Shown here: positions 56,346-64,000 of the stretch, one piece after another
Numbering within the stretch: position 1 is the stretch's first letter
How the letters are laid out: each line of letters begins with the position of its first letter
Assembly (NCBI RefSeq): GCF_000622405.1
Contig: NZ_JASF01000005.1
Location: 558,001-622,000, forward strand
Length of the DNA stretch: 64,000 nucleotides
Direction of reading: 5' to 3'
Source: Sulfitobacter donghicola DSW-25 = KCTC 12864 = JCM 14565
GTDB lineage: Bacteria > Pseudomonadota > Alphaproteobacteria > Rhodobacterales > Rhodobacteraceae
Translations under genes and position numbers: made by a program
The notes under the pieces: generated by a model
Database searches by the model: none
The model's input: only the letters and a program-made list of their open reading frames with translations
Told to the model about the DNA's origin: nothing

Positions 56346-56762
56346 ATGATCGCCTATGTAACTGTCGGTGCTGATGACATCCCCCGCGCAAAGCGGTTTT
56401 ATTCTGCCTTCCTTCCCGCACTTGGGTATCACCTCACTGAAGGGTCGGAAGGGCTGAGCTATGCCCTCCCCGTTCCAGAGGGGCAACGCCCTGTTTTACC
56501 TGACTTTTACGTCAAACCGACGTTCGACAAACAGCCAGCAACAGCTGGAAACGGCAGCATGGTTGCCTTTGAGGCACCCAGCCAAAGCCAAGTGCGTGCG
56601 CTTCATGCAGCAGCCTTGCACGCAGGCGGCAGCGACGAAGGCCAACCCGGCTTTCGCGCAGACTATGGCCCCCATTTCTATGTCAGCTATTTGCGCGACC
56701 CACAGGGCAACAAAATCGCTCTTTTCTCCAGTGATCCGAACGAGCCCAGCCGAGACGGGTAA
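56346..56762 (+). CDS. VOC-family (glyoxalase-like) protein
   Basis: A 138-residue protein of two beta-alpha-beta-beta-beta motifs: YVTVGADDIPRAKRFYSAFLPALGYH and HFYVSYLRDPQGNKIALFS. The family includes glyoxalases and dioxygenases; the metal ligands are not clear and the substrate is unknown. Confidence 0.85.
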   Translation: MIAYVTVGADDIPRAKRFYSAFLPALGYHLTEGSEGLSYALPVPEGQRPVLPDFYVKPTFDKQPATAGNGSMVAFEAPSQSQVRALHAAALHAGGSDEGQPGFRADYGPHFYVSYLRDPQGNKIALFSSDPNEPSRDG

Positions 56763-56826
56763 TCAACCACATCAACTTCGCGGCACCACGCTAGCGACTT
56801 CTTTCTCTGATCTGTAATAAAACCCC

Positions 56827-57408
56827 ATGACCGATATCCGCCCCGCCCTGCGCGACTGCAAAATTTGTTCCCAGCGTTTTGCAGCCACGGCAACGGCCCA
56901 TCACCCAAACCCTGTCGTTTGGTTCCAACCCCAAGCACGGATGTTAATCGCTGGCCAAGCGCCGGGGATGAAGGTTCATAAATCGGGCAGGCCCTTCACC
57001 GATCCGTCAGGAGATCGCCTCAGGTCTTGGCTGGGTCTGAGTGACGAAGCATTCTATGACCGTGATCGCGTTGCGATCCTGCCCATGGCGTTTTGTTTTC
57101 CCGGTTATAATGCCAAAGGCAGCGACCTGCCCCCGCCGCCCGTTTGTGCAAAAACATGGCGCGGTGATGCGTTAGCCATGATGCCGAATATCCGCCTTAA
57201 GATCCTGATCGGTGGCCATGCGATGAAATATCATCTGCCCGATTTCACAACAGTTACCCAAGCAGTGGCAGATTGGCAGAACCACCCACAGGGCGTCTTT
57301 GCCTTGCCACACCCCTCTTGGCGCAATACGGGTTGGCTCAGGAAAAATCCGTGGTTCGAAGCAGAGGTCATCCCGCGCCTTCAGGCCGCTGTAAAAGAGG
57401 TAATGTAA
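56827..57408 (+). CDS. Uracil-DNA-glycosylase-family protein
   Basis: A 193-residue protein with cysteines near the N-terminus (CKICSQRF), the catalytic-loop-like GQAPGMKVHKSGRPFTDPSGDRL and HPSWRNTGWLRKNPWF. This resembles family 4/5-like UDG or related Fe-S-type proteins, but the second pair of cysteines is incomplete. It ends against the next gene with zero spacing. DNA-repair activity is inferred. Confidence 0.75.
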   Translation: MTDIRPALRDCKICSQRFAATATAHHPNPVVWFQPQARMLIAGQAPGMKVHKSGRPFTDPSGDRLRSWLGLSDEAFYDRDRVAILPMAFCFPGYNAKGSDLPPPPVCAKTWRGDALAMMPNIRLKILIGGHAMKYHLPDFTTVTQAVADWQNHPQGVFALPHPSWRNTGWLRKNPWFEAEVIPRLQAAVKEVM

Positions 57409-58194
57409 ATGGAACCGACACCGCTGGACATAGCCCACGCCACAATGAGCGACGCGCCCGATGACGATACAGCCCGCCTGCGGTTTTATGAACGTATCGC
57501 GGATGCCGAACTATACCTGCTGCTTGAGGCCGAGCCGGTGGATGATCAGATCAACCCACAGATATTGGACCGCAACGGAGAGCAATACCTGCTGGCCTTT
57601 GATCGCGCGCAGCGATTGGCAGAATATGCAGGCGATGCGGCGGCCTATGTGGCGCTATCAGGGCGCAACGTTGCTGCCATGCTCGAAGGGCAGCCCTTTG
57701 GCATTGCGCTAAACGTCGATGTCGCGCCCTCGGCGATCCTGCTGCCTGATACCGCCGTTGCATGGTTGCGCGAAACGCTGACCCATGAGGCAGCAGAGGT
57801 CGAAGCCAAAATCGAAAGCGTCCTCCCCCCCAAGGGCCTACCTGAAAGCTTGATCGAAGCGATTGATGCAAAACTGGCCACCGCAACCGGCATGGCTGCG
57901 AATGCGTGGTTAGTGGGTGTGCAATATAGTGGCGGCGGACGGGGTCACTTGCTGGCCTTTGTTGATGCCATTCCACGTGCCCAAGACGCTTTGGTGCGCG
58001 CCGCCTCCGAGGCGCTGACCTTTTCAGGTATCGAAGCGGGCGCGATGGATGTCGGATTCTTTAATCACGCCGATCCGACTGTAACAAAACTGATGCGCGT
58101 GGGTCTGCGTTTTGACCTGCCACAGATGGAGACATTACAAAAAACACCCCGAATGCCGGGTAGTGACCCGAATGATCCCCCGATTCTGAAATAA
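57409..58194 (+). CDS. SseB-like protein
   Basis: A 261-residue cytoplasmic protein. It has the SseB N-terminal pattern (FYERIADAELYLLLEAEP, GEQYLLAFDRAQRLAEY, LSGRNVAAMLEGQPFGIALN) and a C-terminal domain of unknown role. SseB-type proteins influence serine sensitivity. It may begin at 57409, immediately after the preceding stop, or at an ATG at 57445. Confidence 0.7.
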   Translation: MEPTPLDIAHATMSDAPDDDTARLRFYERIADAELYLLLEAEPVDDQINPQILDRNGEQYLLAFDRAQRLAEYAGDAAAYVALSGRNVAAMLEGQPFGIALNVDVAPSAILLPDTAVAWLRETLTHEAAEVEAKIESVLPPKGLPESLIEAIDAKLATATGMAANAWLVGVQYSGGGRGHLLAFVDAIPRAQDALVRAASEALTFSGIEAGAMDVGFFNHADPTVTKLMRVGLRFDLPQMETLQKTPRMPGSDPNDPPILK

Positions 58195-58321
58195 TCAGAG
58201 ACTTTTACATAGTTTTCCTCACGCAAACGCGAGTTCACGCAGTTGCGATATGCAATTCTAACCAACCCTCCCTAATTTAATCAGCACAGGCCGATAAAGC
58301 CTTTAATCAGGAGAGATCATT

Positions 58322-58846
58322 ATGAACCGTTTCGCCCTCACAATTGCCGCTGCAGCGACCACGCTCAGCTTTGTTAGCGCCGCTTTCGCAGGTGACCAAT
58401 TTGTAGATGAAACTGGCTTTGCCGTTTCTGGATATGATGTTGTTGCCTATTTCTCACTTCCGCAGAACGCACTGGGTCAACAGCAGACAGCGCCGGTTGA
58501 GGGCAACAAATCCATCACTGCCGAACATAACGGCGCGACATTTGCCTTTTCCACCGAAGCAAACCGCGAAGCGTTCTTGGCCAACCCCACAAAATACGCG
58601 CCACAATATGATGGACACTGTGCCTATGGCGTCGCCAAGGGCGGCAAAGTTCCGGGCAACCCAACGTTGTGGCGCATCGTTGATGACAAATTGTACCTCA
58701 ACATCACCAAAAACGTTGTCGGCTTCTGGGAAGAAGACATCCCAGGCAACATTGAGCTTTCCACTGAGAATTGGCCTAGCCTTGACCCCAAACCAGCATC
58801 TGACAGAACCATTCCCCAATGGTCCTCTGCAGCGCCTAAAGGCTAA
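58322..58846 (+). CDS. Secreted YHS-domain protein
   Basis: A 174-residue protein with a signal peptide (MNRFALTIAAAATTLSFVSA) and a YHS-like domain (FAVSGYDVVAYF, APQYDGHCAYGVAKGGKVPGNPTLWRI). YHS domains bind metals or haem; the function is open. A rhodanese gene follows four bases later. Confidence 0.83.
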   Translation: MNRFALTIAAAATTLSFVSAAFAGDQFVDETGFAVSGYDVVAYFSLPQNALGQQQTAPVEGNKSITAEHNGATFAFSTEANREAFLANPTKYAPQYDGHCAYGVAKGGKVPGNPTLWRIVDDKLYLNITKNVVGFWEEDIPGNIELSTENWPSLDPKPASDRTIPQWSSAAPKG

Positions 58847-58849
58847 GTC

Positions 58850-59329
58850 ATGACGTCGGGTATCCCCTCACCCGATGGTCGGCAGCCCCGCCACGTATTA
58901 GCGCGGCGGGGTGTGCTCGTTGGGGCATTGGCATTGGGCGGCGTTGCAGCTGCGCGGTGGTTCAATGTAACCGGCACCATCGACGAAGATTCGCTGAGCG
59001 TTCAGGACGCGCATGCCGCTGCGATCAGCGGTGCAGTGACGTTGATTGATATTCGCCGCCCCGATGAATGGGAAAACAGTGGTATCGGTGAAGGCGCCGT
59101 TCCCATAGACATGCGCGATCCGCAGTTCGTGAATAAATTGCTGGCGGTTGAGCCCGATGTAAATGCCCCGATCGCGCTGATCTGTGCGCGCGGTGTTCGC
59201 TCGCGTTATTTGGCCAAAAATCTGACCGAAGCAGGTTTCACCAATATCATCGACGTCCCCGAAGGGATGCATGGCTCTGGCGCGGGTCCGGGTTGGTTGC
59301 GCGCAGGTTTGCCAGTTACCCGTTTCTGA
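58850..59329 (+). CDS. Membrane-anchored rhodanese-domain protein
   Basis: A 159-residue protein with an N-terminal twin-arginine/hydrophobic segment (ARRGVLVGALALGGVAAARW) and a rhodanese domain whose active-site loop is CARGVRS with the catalytic cysteine. It may carry out sulfur transfer in the periplasm or at the membrane. It is coupled to the YHS protein. Confidence 0.85.
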   Translation: MTSGIPSPDGRQPRHVLARRGVLVGALALGGVAAARWFNVTGTIDEDSLSVQDAHAAAISGAVTLIDIRRPDEWENSGIGEGAVPIDMRDPQFVNKLLAVEPDVNAPIALICARGVRSRYLAKNLTEAGFTNIIDVPEGMHGSGAGPGWLRAGLPVTRF

Positions 59330-59368
59330 GCAATTGCCCAAAACCGTTTCGTGCCCTATAGCCCGAGC

Positions 59369-60739
59369 ATGAGCACAAATCCTCCAAACCTCCGCCCCGA
59401 TCTGGCCCCACGGGCCAAAATCACCTCCGCCAGCCGCCCCGGCCAGCCGACGATTGGCATGGTCAGCCTTGGGTGTCCCAAAGCTTTGGTGGATAGCGAA
59501 CGCATTTTGACGCGCCTTCGGGCCGAAGGATATGCTATTTCCCCCGATTATTCTGGCGCGGATGCGGTTGTTGTGAACACCTGCGGTTTCCTCGATTCCG
59601 CCAAGGCAGAAAGCCTTGATGCCATTGGTGAGGCCTTGAATGAAAACGGGCGTGTGATTGTGACAGGGTGCTTGGGCGCCGAGCCGGACTATATCCGAGA
59701 ACACCACCCAAAGATTTTGGCCGTGACGGGACCACACCAATACGAACAGGTATTGGATGCTGTGCACACGGCTGTGCCGCCTTCGCCTGATCCTTTTGTT
59801 GATCTGCTGCCCGCCTCTGGCGTTTCGCTGACGCCGCGCCACTATAGTTATCTAAAGATTTCCGAGGGCTGTAACCACAAATGTAAATTCTGCATCATTC
59901 CCGATATGCGCGGCCGCCTACAAAGCCGCCCCGCCCATGCGGTTATGCGCGAGGCGGAAAAGCTGGTTGAGAATGGCGTGAAAGAACTGTTGGTCATTTC
60001 CCAAGATACCTCGGCTTATGGCGTTGACATCAAACACGCTGAGGATCGCGGCCACCGCGCCCATATCACCGATTTGGCACGTGATCTGGGATCGCTTGGG
60101 GCGTGGGTCCGCCTGCATTATGTTTACCCCTACCCGCATGTGCGCCAGATGATCCCGCTGATGGCGGATGGCTTGGTTTTGCCATACCTCGATATCCCGT
60201 TCCAACATGCCCACCCTGATGTGTTGAAACGTATGGCGCGCCCTGCGGCGGCCTCGAAAACCTTGGATGAGATCGCCGCGTGGCGCGATATTTGCCCTGA
60301 TATCACCCTGCGCTCGACCTTTATCGTCGGCTACCCTGGTGAAACCGAGGAAGAGTTCCAGACCCTTTTGGATTGGATGGACGAGGCACAATTAGACCGA
60401 GTCGGGTGTTTTCAGTATGAAAACGTCGAAGGCGCGCGCTCCAACGCTTTGCCGAACCACGTTGATGCGGATGTAAAGCAGGACCGCTGGAACCGTTTCA
60501 TGGAAAAAGCCCAAGCGATTTCCGAGGCCAAACTGGAAGCCAAAGTGGGCCAGCGCATGGATGTCATCATTGATGAGATCGACGACGAAGCCGCCACCTG
60601 CCGCACAAAATCAGACGCCCCTGAAATTGACGGAAACCTCTTTATTGATGAGGATTTTCAGAACCTTACCGTTGGCGATATCGTCACGGTAGAGGTAGAA
60701 GAAGCTGGCGAATACGACCTTTGGGGTCGCGTCGTTTAA
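59369..60739 (+). CDS. rimO: Ribosomal protein S12 methylthiotransferase
   Basis: A 456-residue radical SAM enzyme with the UPF0004 N-terminal cysteines ([28 protein letters not shown]), the radical SAM motif CNHKCKFC and a C-terminal TRAM domain. It methylthiolates an aspartate on S12. I chose the ATG at 59369; an in-frame GTG at 59351 is possible. A hairpin terminator follows. Confidence 0.95.
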   Translation: MSTNPPNLRPDLAPRAKITSASRPGQPTIGMVSLGCPKALVDSERILTRLRAEGYAISPDYSGADAVVVNTCGFLDSAKAESLDAIGEALNENGRVIVTGCLGAEPDYIREHHPKILAVTGPHQYEQVLDAVHTAVPPSPDPFVDLLPASGVSLTPRHYSYLKISEGCNHKCKFCIIPDMRGRLQSRPAHAVMREAEKLVENGVKELLVISQDTSAYGVDIKHAEDRGHRAHITDLARDLGSLGAWVRLHYVYPYPHVRQMIPLMADGLVLPYLDIPFQHAHPDVLKRMARPAAASKTLDEIAAWRDICPDITLRSTFIVGYPGETEEEFQTLLDWMDEAQLDRVGCFQYENVEGARSNALPNHVDADVKQDRWNRFMEKAQAISEAKLEAKVGQRMDVIIDEIDDEAATCRTKSDAPEIDGNLFIDEDFQNLTVGDIVTVEVEEAGEYDLWGRVV

Positions 60740-60767
60740 CGCCTATTCTTTGCTTTTTGGCTTACTA

Positions 60768-60796
60768 CCCCGCCGGCTCCTCCGGCGGGGCTTTTG
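60768..60796 (+). terminator. Terminator after rimO
   Basis: CCCCGCCGG / CCGGCGGGG stem with a loop of six and CTTTTG after it. Confidence 0.8.
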
Positions 60797-60819
60797 CGTT
60801 TCGCAAATACACGAAACCA

Positions 60820-60834
60820 GAACAAACACGGAAC
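60820..60834. promoter_or_regulatory. LexA (SOS) box 1
   Basis: GAAC-AAACACG-GAAC fits the alphaproteobacterial LexA pattern GAACN7GAAC exactly. It sits 10 bases upstream of box 2. Confidence 0.75.
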
Positions 60835-60836
60835 AC

Positions 60837-60865
60837 TTGATAATGTTCTGTTAATGTTCTATATA
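60837..60865 (+). promoter_or_regulatory. SOS promoter with LexA box 2 in its spacer
   Basis: TTGATA (60837-60842) and TATATA (60860-60865) are separated by 17 bases. GTTC-TGTTAAT-GTTC (60845-60859) fills that spacer, matching GTTCN7GTTC exactly. It should be a strong promoter silenced by LexA until DNA damage. Confidence 0.82.
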
Positions 60866-60894
60866 TAGCCTGTCAGCACAAAAGGGAGAGTCCT

Positions 60895-61251
60895 ATGTAC
60901 ACACAACCTAGTTTCCCCGATCTGTTCGATACAGCAGAGCCTGTTTTGCAAGCCGAACTACCTTTGCCGACACCGGTTCCCGCAACAGAGAAACAGATCC
61001 ACTATGCGGCATCGCTGGCGGCCAAGACAAAATCGCCCTTGCCCCGCGGGATCACGCAGGATCGCGCCCGCCTGTCCAGATGGATCGACGCGCATAAACC
61101 GGCACCTAGTGCGTTTAACGATTACCCATCCTCCAAACAGGTTGGTTTTGCCGAACGGATTGCAAGGCTAAAGCGCACCCAAGTCCCGCAAGAGTGCTTT
61201 CGGGATCGTTCGTTGATGTCGCGTTGGATCGATAGCAACAAACCCCGCTAG
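60895..61251 (+). CDS. SOS-controlled protein with a duplicated module, unknown function
   Basis: A 118-residue protein with GGGAG upstream. It contains two copies of a ~39-residue module, at residues 31-69 and 79-117. Both share K-Q-x2-(Y/F)-A-x2-(L/I)-A near the start, a central Pro, and end S-R-W-I-D-x-(H/N)-K-P. I do not know the family. Its promoter has two LexA boxes, so it should be induced by DNA damage. Roles in repair, toxicity or cell-division control are guesses. Confidence 0.78.
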   Translation: MYTQPSFPDLFDTAEPVLQAELPLPTPVPATEKQIHYAASLAAKTKSPLPRGITQDRARLSRWIDAHKPAPSAFNDYPSSKQVGFAERIARLKRTQVPQECFRDRSLMSRWIDSNKPR

Positions 61252-61267
61252 CTGTTGTTTGTTGCGT

Positions 61268-61627
61268 TTAGGTAAGCGCGTCTAGATAGCTGCGCACGCA
61301 TGTCTGAACATGGCGGAACCGATCGCCCCCTAGATGTTTGCCACCGTACCAGCGCGTGACGATCACCAGATGCCCGGCCAGCTCTTCGCGTTCGAGCATC
61401 CGCAAGATGACCATTCCTGCGCCGCTTTCGCCATCATCCGCCTTGAGCGGCCCATCCTCGGGCAACAAAGCCCCCCAAGTGTTATGGGTTGCCTTGGCAT
61501 AGGATTTCTCGCGTTTAAGCAGCTTTAACGCCGCATCAATCTCGGCGCGGCTGGAAACAGGACAGCCCGATACGGCGTATTTGCTGCCCCGATCATTCAA
61601 AATCTGCCCCAGCTTGAGCAAGGTCAT
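61268..61627 (-). CDS. YigZ/IMPACT-family protein
   Basis: A 119-residue protein with SKYAVSGCPVSSRAEIDAAL, ATHNTWGALL and the signature DDGESGAGMVILRML and WYGGKHLGGDRF. It matches the N-terminal UPF0029 (YigZ) domain only; the usual C-terminal DUF1949 is absent. Function is unclear. Confidence 0.85.
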   Translation of the reverse strand: MTLLKLGQILNDRGSKYAVSGCPVSSRAEIDAALKLLKREKSYAKATHNTWGALLPEDGPLKADDGESGAGMVILRMLEREELAGHLVIVTRWYGGKHLGGDRFRHVQTCVRSYLDALT

Positions 61628-61726
61628 GTTCTATCTACCAGCTGTAGCGCAAGTTTTGAGTGGCGTTTCATCGCAATTTTGTCACTTACCGTTTTCCAAT
61701 AACCAGCTACAACAGCAGCCCTTTGC

Positions 61727-62431
61727 CTATAGTCCGGCTGCTGTTTTGCGAACGATTTGGATGCGTTGTGCATTCGGCGGGTGTGTCCCTAGAAACTTAT
61801 CACCCGGATCAGGAATACGCGTGAAAAACGCAGCACCGCGCAGCGGGTCATACCCTGCCCGCTTGGTAATAATTGTTCCTAGCTCATCGGCTTCCAGTTC
61901 AAAATCTTTGGAATAGCTTCTTGCGCCAACTTGCGCGCCCAACCGCTGCGCGGATTCAACAGCGCTGGCATCGCCACCGCTTAGCGTCGCAAGCCCCGCA
62001 AAGATCACCGCGCCAGCAACAGCGTTCTGCTGTTGGCGGCCGATATGTCCAGCAATATGGTGCGCCGCTTCGTGCCCCATCACAAAGGCCAGCTCGTCAA
62101 CGTTTCTGGCATCTTCAATCAACGCCAAGGTAAAGGCGATGATCGGGCGGCCATTTCTGTCAACGGTTTGATAAGCGTTTTCAGGCTGATTAGGGCGGTC
62201 ATCAACGACGATGTTAAAATCGCAATTTACGTTACTTGTTCTGGCGCGGCATTCCCGTTCGGCAACAGGTTCGACCGTGTTCACGACAGACACAAAATTG
62301 CGCGCCGCAGAACGCACTGCCAAAGGCTGCGAGGATGTAGAAGCGCCAAGGCTCTCGGTACTGACGGGAACGGTTTCACATGCGGCAAGGCCAAACAAAA
62401 GGCTGATCATCAAAAAGGCGCGCTTTAACAT
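61727..62431 (-). CDS. M48-family metallopeptidase lipoprotein
   Basis: A 234-residue lipoprotein: lipobox LAAC after a hydrophobic signal, then zinc site HEAAH (His120, Glu121, His124) and a third ligand in the FELEADELG segment. The family resembles Oma1/LoiP/YcaL quality-control proteases of the cell envelope. The target is unknown. Confidence 0.88.
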   Translation of the reverse strand: MLKRAFLMISLLFGLAACETVPVSTESLGASTSSQPLAVRSAARNFVSVVNTVEPVAERECRARTSNVNCDFNIVVDDRPNQPENAYQTVDRNGRPIIAFTLALIEDARNVDELAFVMGHEAAHHIAGHIGRQQQNAVAGAVIFAGLATLSGGDASAVESAQRLGAQVGARSYSKDFELEADELGTIITKRAGYDPLRGAAFFTRIPDPGDKFLGTHPPNAQRIQIVRKTAAGL

Positions 62432-62594
62432 AGGGACTCGCTTCGTATTCGTTCACTCGACAGGCATCAGCTTACCATGGATCCCAGTCAGGACCAGCCT
62501 GATCACCCAAGATTGAGGAGGATCGGCGCTCTCGTGCCAAAGGACTGCCTCGTTTGTTGCTTGCGCCGCTCATTCCATCAGCTACTCTACCTTT

Positions 62595-62825
62595 ATGTTT
62601 ACCATTGAGCATGAATTTGACGCGACCGTAATCACCCTTGTCGATGAGGGTGAAACCCCCTTGCGCGAAGACGTGACCCTAAATGCATTTGCCAGCCAAA
62701 TCACCATCGAACAATGGGATCCGAAAACCGACCAAGTGCGCAAAATCACGCTTTCGCCCAACCAATTGCGAGACCTAGCAGCGGCCCTAAACCTGCCCGA
62801 AGGCATCTACCACAGCGCCCCCTAG
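62595..62825 (+). CDS. Small protein of unknown function
   Basis: A 76-residue acidic protein (TIEHEFDATVITLVDEGETP...LRDLAAALNLPEG). No ribosome site is clear, and no family is recognised. The protein-like composition and lack of overlap make it plausible. Confidence 0.55.
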   Translation: MFTIEHEFDATVITLVDEGETPLREDVTLNAFASQITIEQWDPKTDQVRKITLSPNQLRDLAAALNLPEGIYHSAP

Positions 62826-62935
62826 TCACGCCGATACCCCAGCATGTCGTTAGGTTACCCCCTCGCCCCCTACAAAAGACATTTGCAAGAATGCCACGCA
62901 CGCGGCATGATCGCGCTGGATGTAGGGAGATTATT

Positions 62936-63391
62936 ATGCGCAAGTTTCTTGTGGTCCTCGACGACAGTCGTGAATGCCTAAACGCAATGCGCTTTGCCGC
63001 GATGCGAGCAGCAAAAACAGGTGGCGGCGTCGAAGTCCTCGCCGTTATTCCTCCTGAAGAATTCAACCATTGGATTGGGGTTGGGGACATCATGCGCGAA
63101 GAAACGCGCGAACGGATCGAAGTCCACTATGAAGTTTATGCCAAATGGATGCGCGACCGTCAGGGCGTAGAGCCCGAGCTGGTTATCCGCGAAGGGCAAC
63201 CCGTGGATGAAATCATCGCTCAGGTTGCCGAGGATGGAGAGATTGGCGTTTTGGTTTTGGGTGCCAGCACCGATGGCAAAGGTCCTGGCCCCTTGGTGAC
63301 GCAGCTCACTCGAAATTCCAGCAGCCTTTCTGTTCCGATTACCATTGTTCCAGGTGACATGACAAAAGAGCGGCTAGAGGCGATCACCTAA
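62936..63391 (+). CDS. Universal stress protein (UspA family)
   Basis: A 151-residue protein, starting at the ATG at 62936 with AGGGAGA upstream. It opens KFLVVLDDSRECLNAMRFAA and has the nucleotide-binding-like VLGASTDGKGPGPLVTQL. The family answers to stress or starvation. An in-frame upstream start lacks homology. Confidence 0.9.
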   Translation: MRKFLVVLDDSRECLNAMRFAAMRAAKTGGGVEVLAVIPPEEFNHWIGVGDIMREETRERIEVHYEVYAKWMRDRQGVEPELVIREGQPVDEIIAQVAEDGEIGVLVLGASTDGKGPGPLVTQLTRNSSSLSVPITIVPGDMTKERLEAIT

Positions 63392-63482
63392 GAGCGCGCC
63401 CAACCTTAGAACCATTCTAACATCTTGACATTTGCAGCCCGTGTCCGCATATCGAGGTGAACCCACACAGAGGTATTGCACG

Positions 63483-64000
63483 ATGTTTATCCAAACTGAA
63501 TCCACTCCAAACCCCGCAACCCTCAAGTTTCTGCCCGGTCAAACGGTTCTAGAAATGGGCACAGCCGACTTCCCAACTGCAGATACGGCAACCACATCGC
63601 CGCTGGCCCAGCGCCTGTTTGATGTTGATGGTGTTACTGGCGTTTTCTTTGGCACCGATTTTGTCACCATCACAAAAGCTGATGCCGTTGAATGGGATCA
63701 CCTAAAGCCTAGCCTACTGGGCGCCATCATGGAACATTTCCAATCTGGCCAGCCTGTTATGGGCGCCGATCACACGGCAACTTCCGGCCATGCAGAGCAT
63801 GACGGCGAAGATGGTGCGATTGTTGGCCAAATCAAAGAATTGCTAGATAGCCGTGTGCGCCCTGCGGTTGCGCAGGATGGCGGCGATATCACCTTCCACG
63901 GATTTGAACGCGGCGTAGTTTACCTGCACATGCAAGGCGCTTGCGCGGGCTGCCCCTCTTCAACGTTGACGTTGAAAATGGGTATTGAAAACCTTCTGCG
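63483..64000 (+). CDS. NifU-family iron-sulfur scaffold protein (3' partial)
   Basis: The reading frame runs from ATG at 63483 to the window end. The N-terminal Nfu domain begins MFIQTESTPNPATLKFLPGQ, and the NifU-like C-terminal domain shows VRPAVAQDGGDITF and the cluster-binding CAGCPSS (C-x-x-C). It delivers Fe-S clusters. The end is cut by the window. Confidence 0.93.
   Translation, partial: MFIQTESTPNPATLKFLPGQTVLEMGTADFPTADTATTSPLAQRLFDVDGVTGVFFGTDFVTITKADAVEWDHLKPSLLGAIMEHFQSGQPVMGADHTATSGHAEHDGEDGAIVGQIKELLDSRVRPAVAQDGGDITFHGFERGVVYLHMQGACAGCPSSTLTLKMGIENLL

Noticed and set aside
58898..59842. 314-residue minus-strand ORF across the rhodanese and rimO genes
   Set aside because: It is an antisense shadow of two well-supported genes.

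Overview
The window is chromosomal DNA from an alphaproteobacterium, most likely a member of the Roseobacter group (Rhodobacteraceae). The pointers are a GcrA cell-cycle regulator, an opgC-opgG-opgH periplasmic glucan cluster, an infA-maf-RNase E/G-yacG cluster, GTTCN7GTTC/GAACN7GAAC-type LexA boxes, and a moderate GC content with dense, often overlapping genes. Species cannot be named from sequence reading alone.

Layout. (a) 1-7736: a co-directional set with a 5'-truncated GlpA/GlpD-like flavoenzyme, a second flavoenzyme, a four-gene spermidine/putrescine-type ABC importer and a metallophosphoesterase; together they look like uptake and oxidation of a small, perhaps glycerol-phosphate-like, substrate. 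(b) 7793-9686: a Slam-like outer-membrane barrel with a partner lipoprotein. (c) 9945-14233: a LuxR-HTH/alpha-beta-hydrolase fusion (apparently with an ATT start), a DedA-like protein and an MprF-like protein. (d) 14254-17857: a TetR repressor, a metallo-beta-lactamase-fold hydrolase, a bicupin and an amine-oxidase-like flavoprotein, with three copies of one 18-bp inverted repeat marking a small TetR regulon. (e) 18523-29337: a ~10.8-kb integrative element inserted at the 3' end of tRNA-Phe. It carries a tyrosine integrase, an AlpA-like protein, small DNA-binding and hypothetical genes, a possible TerS-like protein, and a complete type II-C CRISPR-Cas system (12 repeats, cas2, cas1, cas9, tracrRNA). 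(f) 29322-42718: housekeeping genes including tRNA-Phe, yacG, RNase E/G, maf, infA, a LysR regulator, sirtuin, rpmB, meaB, hrpB, a 6-phosphogluconate dehydrogenase, argF and argD. (g) 42991-56129: a DMT exporter, gcrA, a TPP-enzyme/CoA-transferase pair, a TTC38-like protein, the OPG cluster, and a KpsE/KpsT pair. (h) 56346-64000: small metabolic and stress genes, rimO, an SOS-controlled gene of unknown function, an M48 lipoprotein peptidase, a universal stress protein and a right-truncated NifU-family gene.

The most notable system is the element in (e). Direct repeats of the tRNA-Phe 3' end bracket an integrase at one end and a whole Cas9 immune system at the other, with no conjugation genes visible. 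The tracrRNA, missed by ORF calling, lies just upstream of cas9: its anti-repeat complements the CRISPR repeat and it ends in a strong intrinsic terminator. The second notable system is the unknown protein at 60895, whose promoter has a LexA box exactly filling the -35/-10 spacer and a second box just upstream.
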